64,000 nucleotides of DNA from Hemibagrus wyckioides (GCF_019097595.1 NC_080720.1:21383352-21447351), one strand, 5' to 3'. Shown: positions 13,511 to 26,067, numbered from the stretch's first letter. Notes: generated by a model not told the origin, from the sequence alone. Program-made: numbers and translations.

Positions 13511-14434
13511 GCATGTTCATGATGAAAAAGAAGGGGACCACTGACTTAAGATGTAAGATGGACTCTATTATTCAGCAAACGTCATCTCACATATTGATTC
13601 ATGATCCATGCTCTTGATAGTATGATAGTATGCAAAACCCTTACACAATAAAAAAAAAAAAACCAGCCCTCTGCATCTTCAACCAACATGTTCAAATGGC
13701 CATGGCATAACTATCAGAACGCTAAGATTGTTGGTATTCAAACAACAAAAGAATGAAATGAAAACACATCCCAAAGCATTTCAGATGTTTACTTAACTGC
13801 ATACATCTTCCTAGGACACGGTGTACTGTGTAAGCTAAGCAGATTTCATTAAATTGCAGTTTTGCCAGGTTGGTTTTGCCATGGCCTACTTTTATTGTCA
13901 GTATTTTTAATACCTCCTCATTAAAGTGTATTGCGAGATGTTCCTTTTAAATATTGCAGTGCATTTTGCAGCAGTAGCCATGCTGTAAATAGGCTATGGT
14001 TTGTGCATATTTTGAGTATTTTACCATTTTGCCTGTTTAATCGATTTTCAGCAGGAGAAGGTGTTGGCAAATTAGATTTTTGCCTCATGTCATTGCTCAG
14101 ACCTGGAAATCAAACTGTCACTTTGAGCAGCGACAAGCAACGATTTTATATTTAGACTAACCACAGACAGGGGAGATCTCACAACCAAAGACCCATTTAG
14201 TAGTTTCTTTGACTCTGGAAGCTTAATATTCTTCTGTTCTGCTAGAGTGTCCACTAATAAGTCCACCTCATAAACCTGGCAATAGTCAATAGAATAAAAG
14301 AGCTGTCACTTCTACAGAGATTCACATACACCCCCCAATCAACCATTAATTGTATTACATTTCCACTGTTGAAAGCAACATCTTTCTCAAATATTTTCCT
14401 GTACCAATTTTTCTGCTAATTTTATTAATAGAAC
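13511..14434. other. Gene-free stretch
   Basis: Nothing recognisable. Confidence 0.5.
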
Positions 14435-15530
14435 CATACATTTAATGAGCACTTTATTAGGACACATGTACACCTTCTCATTCTTGCAATTATCTAATCA
14501 GCCAATCATGTGACAGCATTGCAGTGCAGAAAATCATACAAATATGGGACAGGAGCTTCCTGTAATGTTCACATCAACTAGCAGAATGGGAAAAATGTGA
14601 TCCTGCTGATTTTAACTATGGCACTGATTGTCGATATCAGACTCACTCGTTTAAAGTATTTCAATAACTGCTGATCTAGAATTTTCACAGGAAACAGTCT
14701 TTAAAATGTATTTAGAATAGTTCAATAAAGAAAAAACATCCAGTGAATGTCAGTTGTTGATGAGAGTTCAACTGAGAATGGCCAGACTTGTTCAAACTGA
14801 CAGAAAGGATACAGGAATTGAGAAAACCAGTCTGTACAGTCTGAACAGAAAATCATCACAGAATGTGTAACATGTCAAACCTTAAGGCAGATCAACATGT
14901 CAGGCTGCAGAGGGCACACTCACCAAAACTGGACAGTTGAATAGTAGACAGAAATGTAGTCTGGTCTGATGAATCTCGATTTCTGCTGAGACACACAGAT
15001 GGTAGGGATAGAATTTGGCAAAAACCCATGAACCCAACTTGCCTTGTGTCAGCAGTCCAGGATGGTGGAGTGGTTTTCTTTGCACACGTTGGGCCCGTTA
15101 ATACCAAAAAAGCTTCACCACAGCCTGTTTGAGTATTGTTTCTGACCATGTGCATCCCTTTATTTCCACAATGTACCATCTTCTAATGTCTACTCCCAGC
15201 CAATGATGAACCATGTCAGAAAGTAAAATTCATCTCCATCTAGTTTTATGAACATGACAATGAATACAGTGTTCATCGGTGCTCTTCCTAGTCACCGGAT
15301 CTGAATCCATTTAGAAAACCTTTGGGATGTGGTAAAACTGCAGATTCACAGGATGAATGTTCATCTGAAAAATCTGCAGGAACTGCATAATGCAATGATA
15401 TCAATATGGACCCGACTCTCACAGGATTGTTTCCAACACCTTGTGAAATCCATGCCTCAAAGAATTGAGGCTGTTTTGAGAGCAAAGGAAAACCTTACAC
15501 TGGAATTAGTATAGTGCTCAGTATTTTTAC
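14435..15530 (+). pseudogene. Tc1-like transposase pseudogene and element remnant
   Basis: Near full-length but decayed Tc1-like copy with end GAGCACTTTATTAGGACAC. Recognisable transposase blocks include GATGAATCTCGATTTCTGCT and AGTCACCGGATCTGAATCCA (the SPDLNP catalytic-region motif). A C-terminal segment at 15329-15514 reads LHNAMISIWTRLSQDCFQHL and RIEAVLRAK. Several frameshifts and deletions rule out a working enzyme. Fragments of the same family lie at 50.08, 58.12 and 58.57 kb, and probably 21.0 kb. Confidence 0.85.
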
Positions 15531-18500
15531 CTCCATGCAACCAAATATTTTTACTTGAGCTTCTCTTCAAATAGAACTTGTGTGTGTCTCAACTGAAGTT
15601 TATTTTATTTTGTTTCTAGCAAGTTCCAAGTCACCTCCTTAGACTGACAATCGAGAAGTAACTAGATTGTGGGTTAGGTTTGAGGTAATTCAGCTAATCA
15701 GATTTTGATTCTGGGTTAGCACAGAAAAAAATTGGAAAATGATGTGGACTTTTGATTTGGAATGAAGAGAAGTTGTTAGTCTGAATGTAATATTATAAAT
15801 AAGTAATAATCTTAAGACCCAAGAGAAAGAAAAAACAGTTTTCTGTTTATTGCTTATTCAGTCTTAGTCAACATTATTGCCCAAGTAGAAAGGCAAGGTA
15901 CATGCCAATGATTTCTTGAAATATTTGTATCATATAATGCATATAGTTATAGTGACTGAGTCACTGAAGGGGAAAAATATTAGGCACCAAATGGCAACTA
16001 GTGATCTGAAAACCTTGTCACCGAGTCCTTTCATAGGCAGTCACCTGACATAAAAATGGCTACATGGTGTCATTATTATTAAGTCTAAATCACACAGAGC
16101 TTCTTTCTGTGTTTTTTTAGATCCTGATCATGGCACAAGTGTTGACTGTGGTCATTAGAGTATTGCATATGTTGCTGGTTTACTGTCTTGTCAGTGACAT
16201 TTACATTTATGTTTCTGTGTCACATTCCAGTTGGACACCTCTGTCTTTTAGTTATTAATGGTGGTCATAATCACCTGCAATAAGAGTACTTCATCTGCAG
16301 CAGGAGTGCCAGAAAGATGCAGTTTCAATTCTTTGTGCTTGACTTCAGACCTTGGTAGAGAGGCTGCACAAAGAAAGCACCCTGTGTAAGCTGGTTTTAT
16401 AGGTTTTAGCAGCATACTGCACTATTATTTTCTTCATGGGGAAGTGAAATAACCTTTTCAGTGCAGTCACTGCTGTGAGCTCCATATCCGACCTGCTTGT
16501 TTACACCTGCATGAAAGTATAAAGCTCCAGTTTGCTCACCTTTTTTTGGATTTCAGTCCTAATAAGCTTTTCTACCCTCAGCCAGATGCATTCTGGACTT
16601 TTCTGGCAAGGTTTTACAAAAAGAATAGAGCACCTATTCAAATATGTATAGAATACATATTCAATCTGGGTAATGTATTTGCATTTGGTTACATAACAAC
16701 ATAACATTGGTCTTCTGTGATGTATTTGTATTTTTTTTCTCTCTTTGCCTAAACTGCATTAATTCTTTGCACTGTAACAGTATCCGACTAATGCATTTTC
16801 TTAGGTTTTGGTCTTATGTTTTGGAGTATGTGAGCTGGAATATATAGGAATTGAGGGATATGTCTGAGAATTCTTCCTTACTAGAAAATAATTTCTACTC
16901 AGTAAGAAACTCAGTTGCCATTAAGATTCATTTCAGGTTAGATCCAAATGTTTTCTAATAATGCACAAATTTTCCAGCAGCATCCTTGTGTGAGCCTTGT
17001 AGTGCAAGTGTTAGTATTTTGCTTAATGTTTCCAATAGAGCTCTCAGACTCTTAGGCCTACATTTTGCTGATTAGATAAATAAGTTCTGTAGAACCGTCT
17101 CCACACAGTTATTCTGTGTACTCCAGAGCTGCCACATCGGCTTGCACGGCCTTGAAACTTATAAAAGCACCTTTTCATGGTACAGTAAGCATTTTTCTAT
17201 TAACTCACATTTACAGACACATCCCAACTCTTGAGAATATGTCAATACTAGCCTTGGCTCCATGTGACCTTTGAGAGGTTTTTTTTTTTTTTATAATCAC
17301 CCTCACGATTATGTGATAATACTGAAAAGATGTGGAGGAGGTAAAAGTAAATAAATAAATAAAATAACAGTTCTACTCCAGTTGCTATTCACTAGCTGCA
17401 CACCACCTCAAGGCTAAGCAAATGGAATCTCAAAAGAAAAGGTAGAGGTAACTCAAGTTTACGCATGAGGATGCGGTGGAGTTAAGCGGATCCATGTGCA
17501 GGGTTTAGAGGTTAACAAAATCTACAACAGCCAGAAAACTGAATCGCATTCCTGTGATCAAAAGCTGTACAACTGGCCAAGTACAAAGCGAACAGCAGAG
17601 GCAAATATCTACATGTATGAGTGAATGTAACGCAGAGTCAATTATTAGAGAAACAATGCAAGGTCAAGGACACAGAGACTAACTTGAGCAAGAATCATGA
17701 GCCAAGCTTAACTAATGAACTGACAAAACACTAAAAACTGGAGCAAGCAAATCAAGCAAACTCAGCGATTTTGCAGCTTGCAGTTTTTCTAAATTATTGC
17801 AAATTTGGGCCAAGACGTGCCATGTGACATCATCACAATACACATTCATGCAAAGCACTCTTAGATTCACATGATTACAGCTCTCATAGGAAATAATTAC
17901 ATGTATGTTGTCACTGGTAGTAGTTTAAAGAATAATTCTGTGCTTAGAATTTCACCAATTTAAGTTACATAGCATAAAAAACAAGTTGCACTGCAAATTT
18001 AAAAAAATATCAGCAGCAAAATCAAGCATTTTTGGCCACAACAAGCACAAAAGAAAACCTCAGGGAAATCTTCAAGGGACTGATTTATATAGAAAAAGAG
18101 TAACAAAGCAGTCATTAACTATAGAATGACTGCTGACCTCCACAGACAGAGACATCTGGTAGTGGGGTTTGTAGATGTGTCAATAAGAGAGATCTTTTTC
18201 TTTTAACCATTTTCTCTGCTTTCTTCTACTGCTTTTACTGCTGAAAAGAAAAAGACATTAATTCAGACTGTAATATGTATTCTCCACACCAATGCTTGTA
18301 TTACAGGCTACATTCCAGGTACCACCTAGAAAATTAGAGTTCACACAGAGAAAAAACACAGGACAAAAATGTTGATCTTGTGTATGTGAGTCTCTTCTCT
18401 TTCATCTGTGAGTAAATCTGAAGCCAGATAAAAACATCAATGTTTAAATGTCAGTACACCTGAACAACAACAAAAAAACACATTACATACATTCAAATTC

Positions 18501-19011
18501 ATTCATTTATTGGTTAGGTACACAATTATACACAGTACAACATTGAGTGAAATGCTTTTTTACTGACTATATCATAAAAATGGAATCAAACAGAATAAAA
18601 ATAGACCAGGAATAGAATTACAATAAAAATAGAATTTCATATATTACATGTATTACATTGGAATATTCATTACTCTGTGTAGTCTTTTAAAACAGCTGCA
18701 CAAATTTTCACAAAAATCTAGCTGCCACCAAAGTAAAAGGTCATGTATTGGATTAAGATATTTCAATATGACAGTGGTAAAAACATTTTAGTTTGAGTTA
18801 CAGATCAAAAGGTTGTGAGCTCCAGCACTAGCAAGCTTCTTCTATTTGACCATTATGAAAGTGCTGTATCACTTCTGACCCTGTGCTTTGACCCCAACTA
18901 TCTTACCAACAAGCTAGGATATGCAAAGAAAAAATATGAATTGTGAAGATTAAAACATAATGGCATGCACTGTTATTTGAATATAATCACCCAATCATCT
19001 CAGGTTACTTA
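15531..19011. other. Gene-free stretch
   Basis: No gene recognised; unique-looking AT-rich sequence with homopolymer tracts. Confidence 0.5.
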
Positions 19012-20073
19012 TGTCACCTGGTTCCCTGAGAAGGGAATGAGATGCTGCATCATGGCTTGACGCTATGGGAACGCGGAAGTGGTGTCTGAAGCCTGTGTGA
19101 ACATGTGCCTATCTATTGGCTGAACAGGGTCAGATGACGTAGTGATGCACATAAGCAAGACCATAACAGGGCATCTTCATCACACACCTCCAGCTTTTAA
19201 TTGTCTGAAGGAAGGCACTAGAAATGTCCGAGGTCTAGCAAGCAACACAGCATCTCGTTCCATTCTCAGGGAAACAAGTTACATAGGTAACATGAGACGT
19301 TCACTTTGAAGGGAACTCAACACTGCCTCATGGCTTGAGGCTGTGGAAACATCAATACCAACAGTGCTACAAGTGGGATGCCTGTCAGACAACTGATTAA
19401 CCCAACCAATATTATCCATTGTTCCAGGCGCTGCTTGGTGACCAGATTACCCTAATTATGGTCACCAAAACAGACAAAGAGTAAAAAGGGGAGTTATGCC
19501 ACTGGTCAGAGAGGTGGATGTAAGCAAAAAGGGTCCAAACCAGGCATAATAGGTGAAGTCTTTCCTGCTCCAGGGATTCATAAGGTCGAGGGCAGAAGTC
19601 ATGCAAAATGACCAGCTGACCAGTTGCTGTGGGCACCTTGGGGTTATAACCTGCCCTGGGTTAGAGGACCATGGAAGGACCAGGGACTGGGAATTTAACC
19701 ATCCAAGGTGCAAATTCCAGGCACAAGGAGGCTCCAGATAAGGCCTGCAAATCTCCCACATTCCTGAGGTCAGTTAAGGCTAGAAGAAGAGCTGTCTTTA
19801 TTAGGATCAGAATATACAGAGCTTGAAGGGGGCTTCCTATAATCCCTTAAGGATGATTGAGAGATCCCAGGAAGGAATCTTTAGTCTGGAGTAAGGCCTC
19901 AGCTGTTTGGCACCATGCAGGAAGCAAGAGAACAGAGGGTGCCTCCCAAGGAAGGCCCCAAGGACAGGTGAATGGCTGGCCATGATAGCCGCCACATACA
20001 GCTTCTGAGTGGAGGGTGCTAGTCCCTCAGAGAGGTGCTCTTGTAAAAACTCCAGCACTTTACCAACTGACAA
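19012..20073 (-). mobile_element. DIRS-type retrotransposon remnant with tyrosine recombinase
   Basis: On the minus strand, 20073-19837 encodes VLEFLQEHLSEGLAPSTQKL and YVAAIMASHSP..GRHPLFSCFLHGAKQLRP, the N-terminal core of fish DIRS tyrosine recombinases. The frame at 19636-19412 continues with HDFCPRPYESLEQERLHLLC, another conserved block of that enzyme. Frameshifts separate the pieces. Beyond it lies a fold-back terminal region whose arms (19021-19047 and 19249-19275) pair as GAGAAGGGAATGAGATGCTG. Reverse transcriptase and gag are not seen, so this is a truncated, dead copy. Confidence 0.8.
19021..19275. repeat. Fold-back terminal repeat of the DIRS element
   Basis: Left arm GTTCCCTGAGAAGGGAATGA and right arm CATCTCGTTCCATTCTCAGG are imperfect inverted copies about 200 bp apart, as in other fish DIRS termini. 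Confidence 0.7.
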
Positions 20074-20329
20074 GTGGACTGGGTTTTGATGGCACTGTTC
20101 ACACTATGAGCAGAAGAGCCTCCATTTCAGGGTGTATAGTTTTCTAGTGGAGGCAGGCCTAGTGAGAGATCACTCGCATGATTCTTTAGGCAGAGCCCCA
20201 TTCACATGTTCATGCAGGCCCATTTGCCGAATAGTTGGATGGGGTAGGGGGTGAAAAGGCAAGCTGAGAATGGGTTATTCTAAGACCTACATACCTCAGT
20301 GTGAAAGTGCGGGGAAAACTCAGTACAAA

Positions 20330-20744
20330 GACATGATGTCCTATGATGGATTGGCACCCTGTCCAGAGTAATCCCCCATCTTGTGTGCTGAGTCCTCAAG
20401 AAAATGGATAGAAGGCAGAAAACATATCACTTAATTAATACAGGCAATCATTTCTATATAATAATGAATTCATTCATTAAATTACTACACTGGACATAAT
20501 ACAAGTTAAGTGTGATGTATAGACCTTGGGAAGGTCCACAAATTCACATTTGTCAGCTGTGTCCAACATGCCAATGTGCTTCTGTATTTATAAACTATAT
20601 TCAAGCTTGTATGTCTTCTAATTTGGATATGAATATCATGGAAGTAAATGAATGCAGATTCATGGCTGACACATTTGCTTGTATTTAAACAGATATCCCA
20701 ATTACCTACTCTTGTAGTTTTGCATTCATATTCTATTTTCATAC

Positions 20745-20790
<46 letters not shown>

Positions 20791-20994
20791 GCTTCAAACG
20801 TGAAGAAGAACACAGCATCCTATACATGACAGGTACCTGCAATTCCAAGCTCTGGGCTTAGAGTATTAAGTGCACTTGAAACTAAAATCATATTTGGTAG
20901 TTATTTCCCCTTGAATTCAGAGTACATTCAAAAAGGCAAAATGTCAAGCAAAAATACAAAAATTTACATATAAGTAACATCATATTAATACTAG
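20330..20994. other. Gene-free stretch with (CA)n
   Basis: Starts with a piece of the ATTCATT/CCACC repeat (GATGGATTGGCACCCTGTCC). A CA microsatellite of about 22 units lies at 20743-20789. The rest is unrecognised. Confidence 0.5.
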
Positions 20995-21450
20995 ATCGAA
21001 GCCTCAATTCTACTCAGCATGGATTTCTCAAGGTGTTGGAAACGTTTCTTGTCCATGTCGACATGATTACATTACATAACTGCTACAGATTTGACAGTTG
21101 TACTTTTATGCACTCTGTCTACCACATACCAAAGATACTAAGATTTAGATCGGGTAATTAGGGAGGTCACTGAAGTACGCTGAACTTATGGTCCTGTTTA
21201 TGGAACCACTTATGGTTTGTGACATGGTGCATTATCATACTGGAAGTAGGTACTATAATATGGGAAAATAGCCATAATGGGGATGCAGATAGTCACTTAC
21301 AGTTCTCAGATAAGCTTTGGCATTCAGACAGTGCTTAATTAGTATTAAGTGGCCCAATGAATACCAAGAAAACTTTCTCTACACTATTACACCACCTTCA
21401 CCAGCTTGGAATGTTATTCATGCCATCCATTCATCTCCATTTACCTTTAT
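20995..21450 (-). mobile_element. Tc1-like transposon fragment
   Basis: Minus-strand Tc1-like remnant. AAGGTGTTGGAAAC, TGACATGGTGCATTATCATA and CACTATTACACCACCTTCAC correspond to the reverse of the transposase family seen at 14.4 kb. Heavily decayed. Confidence 0.6.
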
Positions 21451-21479
21451 CTTGGTCATGGTTGCAATCATAAAAAATT

Positions 21480-23230
21480 AAGGCCATAACCAAAAAGTCT
21501 GTAACTTCAGGCTCAGCATCAGAGCTGGCGATGTAATGAATGTGAATCCAAAAAGCTGACTACTTTCTGGGCTGCAAACTGGAGGTGCTGGTGGGTAAAT
21601 TGGGACAATCATGGAGAATAACAAACACGCTTTGTTGGCACGTAAAGATGAGGGGGTGGGCATTCTGGGTTTGGGGGCTCACCACCCTGGGCTTGTTGAA
21701 TCTCTACCATGTGATCATATGCTGAAAGATGAGGCATCAACTTCTATTACAAATGGCCATTCTGGGTCGGGGCGTCGCAGGATGGGTGCTTGAAACTCTC
21801 GTTGAACAGTTCAAATGCCTCCTTCGCATTTTGAGACCAGTGAAGTCTCCTGGGCTTGCCGCATAGTAGGGTAGTGAGTGGGGTGGCCACTGAGCTGTAG
21901 CCCTGAATGAAATGCCGGTAAAAGTTCGTGAAAAGTTAGTAAGCATTAAAAAGTTAGTAAGCATGATAACACTACTCAGACCTGGGTGATGTGTTGTCAA
22001 TATACACAATCACATACACATTCAGCAAGTCTCTAAAGATTTCTGTGATGAATGATTGAAATACTGCTGGAGTGTTAGCAGTGGTGGGCCATGAATTTCA
22101 CACCTAGGCCTTCACTGGTGTCCTTCCTGAATTAATACACCTCTATACCATCATTATAACGCCACGTCAATAGATACTAATCAACTGTTAAATAGCAAAG
22201 TACCGCTCGTAGTTACTGATTTGAAAGTGGCGGACAAACCCTTTCCCCAGCTGGGATAGGTTTGCTAGCCTTGAAAATGCATTTGTAAGGATGTCTGTGA
22301 CCAAATCGATTTCTTCTGCTCTGTCAGCCATTATGAGTTGAAATATATATTTTTTATTTAGTTTGTGTGGTTTGCTGCCTCCAATTATCCAATCCAAGAT
22401 TTGCTGATGTAATCATATGCCTGCTAGATGGCCCCAATGACACCAACTCGAAATCTGATTGGTTAATGTAACAATTTCATTGCCACTTATTTTACGCTAC
22501 GGGCGGCTGCACTATTGACTCTGAAGGCCTTAAGGAAGATTTCTTTCACCCTGGCAACACATGATGTCAGGCACTAGCTGAAATATGATTGGATAAATAC
22601 TCTTATCATAAATATACACTACTGGAAGCAGCACAACCAAGAGAAAAGCTATGAAATGTAGAGAATAGACTATTGGGAATAATTTAATACACATTCATGG
22701 AAAAATATATGAAATATATTAAAATGCAAGTCAGTGATACAGATCACTGACTTTTAGGTCAGCAGAGAAGGCCTTGCTGGCCCTGATGGCCCACCACTAA
22801 GCGTTAGTCATCCAAGTTATCTAAATAAAGATGATGGGATTGCTGGGTGAGAAGTAACATACTGTATAAGGTGAGCTCCTCCATATAGAACATGCTGCCC
22901 TGCAGGGTGATCAGTGTGGTATGGTGGGTAATGTATCCGTCCCTGATGGGTTGATTATCCACTGCAGTGATTTTTTAATGAGAAGGCACACAGTATGGTG
23001 GGGATCTGGAGGTCTTGGACCAATTGGCAGTGGATAATGTTGACCGCCGAACCGGAATCTATCAGTTCTGAGACAGAATAATCCTGATTAGCATGACGTA
23101 TCTGAACGGGTAAGAGCAGATTAAATAGACAATTAAGGTATGAGGCTCACCTTAGTAGCCCGTGGGGGTTTCTCTGGCCAGGTAGTGCAATGGTGTCCTG
23201 ATTGACCACAGTAGAAACATAACCGAAGAA
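21480..23230 (-). pseudogene. Ty3/gypsy-type retrotransposon remnant, interrupted
   Basis: Read on the minus strand from the right: a gag zinc knuckle CFYCGQSGHHCTTWP near 23220-23175; a retropepsin active site LIDSGSAVNII near 23075-23035; then, after a later insertion at 22079-22799, the reverse-transcriptase thumb NFYRHFIQGYSSVATPLTTL near 21930-21870; then the tether and RNase H start FVIEVDAS near 21750-21730. Most of the reverse transcriptase and all of the integrase are missing or unrecognisable, and frames are broken. No LTRs were identified. Domain order fits gypsy-like elements. Confidence 0.8.
22079..22799 (-). mobile_element. hAT-type DNA transposon nested in the gypsy remnant
   Basis: 721-bp insertion with terminal inverted repeats (C/T)AGTGGTGGGCCA and 8-bp target duplications AGTGTTAG (22071-22078) and AGCGTTAG (22800-22807), one mismatch. 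An 8-bp duplication and these ends fit hAT elements. A 69-residue minus-strand frame (22188-22397) containing MADRAEEIDLVTDILTNAFS and LGKGFVRHFQISNYERY may be the N-terminal stub of a hAT (ZMYM1-like) transposase; that match is from memory and unverified. Non-autonomous. Confidence 0.75.
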
Positions 23231-23786
23231 AAAAGAAGGCAGTGTTACAAAAATCAAAATGTAGATTTAGGCATTTGACCTAATGAATAATTTATAGCTA
23301 AATTGAGCAATGATTGTCAGATTTTTAGCTGTTTTTCTGCTCAGAAAACACAACATACCACTAAGGTTCAACAACCCATGCTTTGACCATATTTCAGATA
23401 TTTTTTACCAATATTTTAATAATCACTCCAACATTAATTTCTGTGGATTTATTTTATATCACTTTATCCAAACATATACAGTAGTATAACCACAAAATAT
23501 ATATAAATATATAAAACATTGAATGAACTACATTTCCAGTTCTGCAGTTCAGCAGCATCTGCAGAGTTGGCCATGTAAAGTCATTAAGTATGAATTAAGC
23601 AAAAGCTTACCCTGGAGAACTGCTGTCAGCAGTATCCTCGCCTGAGTCATTCTCAAAAGTTCACCACAGTACACAATAGAACCACAAAACAATTTCTGGC
23701 AAACACAGAATGTTGACAGTAAATGTAGCAAACAGTCTTTGGCAGAAAGCTCTCCTCATTCGGCTACCCAGGTTATAACAAAAAAT
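23231..23786. other. Gene-free stretch
   Basis: No recognisable feature between the gypsy remnant and the TAA array. Confidence 0.5.
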
Positions 23787-23825
<39 letters not shown>

Positions 23826-23917
23826 TGAAACACCAGTAAAAGTTGGTGAATCCCAAAAACCTCTGCAATTGCTAAATGCAATTCCAGGAAGGTAACTGAT
23901 GTTTGGTGGAAAGCAAA

Positions 23918-23987
<70 letters not shown>

Positions 23988-24079
23988 TGAAACACCAGTA
24001 AAAGTTGGTGAATCCCAAAAACCTCTGCAATTGCTAAATGCAATTCCAGGAAGGTAACTGATGTTTGGTGGAAAGCAAA

Positions 24080-24155
<76 letters not shown>

Positions 24156-24246
24156 TGAAACACCAGTAAAAGTTGGTGAATCCAAAAACCTCTGCAATTG
24201 CTAAATGCAATTCCAGGAAGGTAACTGATGTTTGGTGGAAAGCAAA

Positions 24247-24337
<91 letters not shown>

Positions 24338-24428
24338 TGAAACACCAGTAAAAGTTGGTGAATCCAAAAACCTCTGCAATTGCTAAATGCAATTCCAGGA
24401 AGGTAACTGATGTTTGGTGGAAAGCAAA

Positions 24429-24492
<64 letters not shown>
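23787..24492 (-). repeat. Composite array: four gypsy-fragment units alternating with (TAA)n tracts
   Basis: Four nearly identical units of about 92 bp (about 23826, 23988, 24156 and 24338) alternate with five TAA tracts (about 37-90 bp). Translated on the minus strand in the right frame, each unit ends LQRFLGFTNFYWCFI, the Ty3/gypsy reverse-transcriptase thumb motif (normally LQRFLGFANFYRRFI), interrupted by a stop just upstream. The poly-Tyr and poly-Ile open frames here are translation artefacts of the TAA tracts, not genes. Confidence 0.85.
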
Positions 24493-24493
<1 letters not shown>

Positions 24494-24849
24494 GCATGTT
24501 CCTATAGTCACAACATGGTATACTGTAATTTTCTGGCCACACATTATTATCCTGGACATTTGAAAACATGGTCATTAAACATGATAACATTGTATATTGT
24601 AGATGTACAGAATTTACAAGCTTTTCACGATTTAAGTATTCACTAAGCTACACACTACACTCATTTGTCAGTGCAATGTTCATACTGCAGAGCTCACTAC
24701 TGCACGAGTGCATTAATACTACATATCTCACTGTATTAATGCACCGCTACTTTATATCAAGTCAAGTATGAGACAATATTGAATCAGCATTTTTAAAAAT
24801 AACCGATTTTACATGGACCGGAACCATTACAAAACCATTACTCACTACA
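24493..24849. other. Gene-free stretch
   Basis: Nothing recognisable. Confidence 0.5.
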
Positions 24850-25000
24850 TTTTCTCTCACCCCCACATGACCCGGGTTCGATCCCTGGGCAGGAATGTGA
24901 CCCAGCCACTGGTGGTTAACTCTCAGTGACGGTCCAACTGCCGGATCAGGTGATCAACTATGGCGACTCCGAACAGGAAACAGCCAAAGGACAACAACTT
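24850..25000 (+). mobile_element. SINE-like repeat: B-box-like head and RTE-like tail
   Basis: GGGTTCGATCCCTGGGC resembles a tRNA B box/T arm. About 95 bases later, CTATGGCGACTCCGAACAGG and AGCCAAAGGACAACAACTT resemble the 3' tail of fish RTE-type LINEs. No A box is evident, so it may be 5' truncated or chance-like. Confidence 0.45.
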
Positions 25001-25477
25001 AATTTCATCTTGAAGTGATGCATGTAAACAAAAACTCACTCACAAATAAATAAACTCAGTTCTTATAATGTATAATTATAAACACAACACACTCAGCGGT
25101 ACACACATTGTTTAGTCTTTACTGACCTCTGTTGGTGTACAGAACAAAGATATTAATAATAAAAAAAATCCTCAATGTCAATTACATCTGAAGAAAAAAA
25201 TTGTTATTCCTGACATTATACAAATGTACATCAGATTCCATTTGGAATTTGTAAAAGGTCTTACAATTGCATTTACAGCTTTTATAGTAATCAAGCTAAT
25301 CATGTTGCATCTACCTATTCAATAAATAAGTAGTCTTCTCTTCTCTATCACATTCATCAAACAATAATAAAGATCTTGAAGATCAATGAAGATCAGTAAT
25401 GAAGGCTTATTCTATACATTGACTGGCAAAACTATATTTCTTTAGTTAAACACACAGGGCTGGTCTCTACAGGCAGG
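25001..25477. other. Gene-free stretch
   Basis: Nothing recognisable. Confidence 0.5.
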
Positions 25478-26032
25478 TCTCTACAGTTCCTTCCGAAAGT
25501 ATTGGAGCGGCAAGGAAAATTCTTTTGTGCTTGCTATACACTGAAGATTTTTTGGGTTTGCCTTCAATAGACGAACATAAGACGATATAACAGAATTTTA
25601 ACTGATGTTTACATCTTGGTAAGAATGATTTATAAAAACATTAAAAAAGAAGGCTGAACAAAGAGAAACCCCCTGAAACAAGAAAAGAATTAAAAGTAGC
25701 TGCAGTACAAGTCTGGAAAAACATCCCAGAAGAATGCAACAGGTCAGTGATGTCAATGGATTGCTGACTTCATGCAGTCATTAAAAGCATTAAAAAATCT
25801 GTTCCAATATATATATATATTTTTTTTTGCTAACTTAAGCTTTCCTACCAAAAGTCTGTTCTGAGTTGGTTAACACATGTGGATATCAGGAAATGAGAGT
25901 TGATATTCTGATCTATCATCTAATGGATTTTTTTATTTTATTTTTTTTTATCTCAAACCTAAACGTTTTCTGGTAATATGAGGACAAAACAACTAACATT
26001 GCTGGACATATACTTTTGGAGGGGGCTGTATA
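25478..26032. mobile_element. Short DNA transposon remnant (CTTCCGAAAGTATTGG ends)
   Basis: The left end CAGTTCCTTCCGAAAGTATT and right end ATACTTTTGGAGGGGGCTG are imperfect inverted repeats. No coding capacity. Tc1-like derivation is likely but not proven. Confidence 0.55.
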
Positions 26033-26067
26033 AATTTACTTTTCTGTTTGAGATGCCAACAGCACAG

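Noticed and set aside
23661..24590. Long open frames of poly-Tyr, poly-Ile or poly-Leu
   Set aside because: They are translations of TAA tracts on the minus strand; the intervening units are retrotransposon scraps.
24866..24884. Possible tRNA gene from GGGTTCGATCCC
   Set aside because: No acceptor, D arm or anticodon arm can be folded around it.
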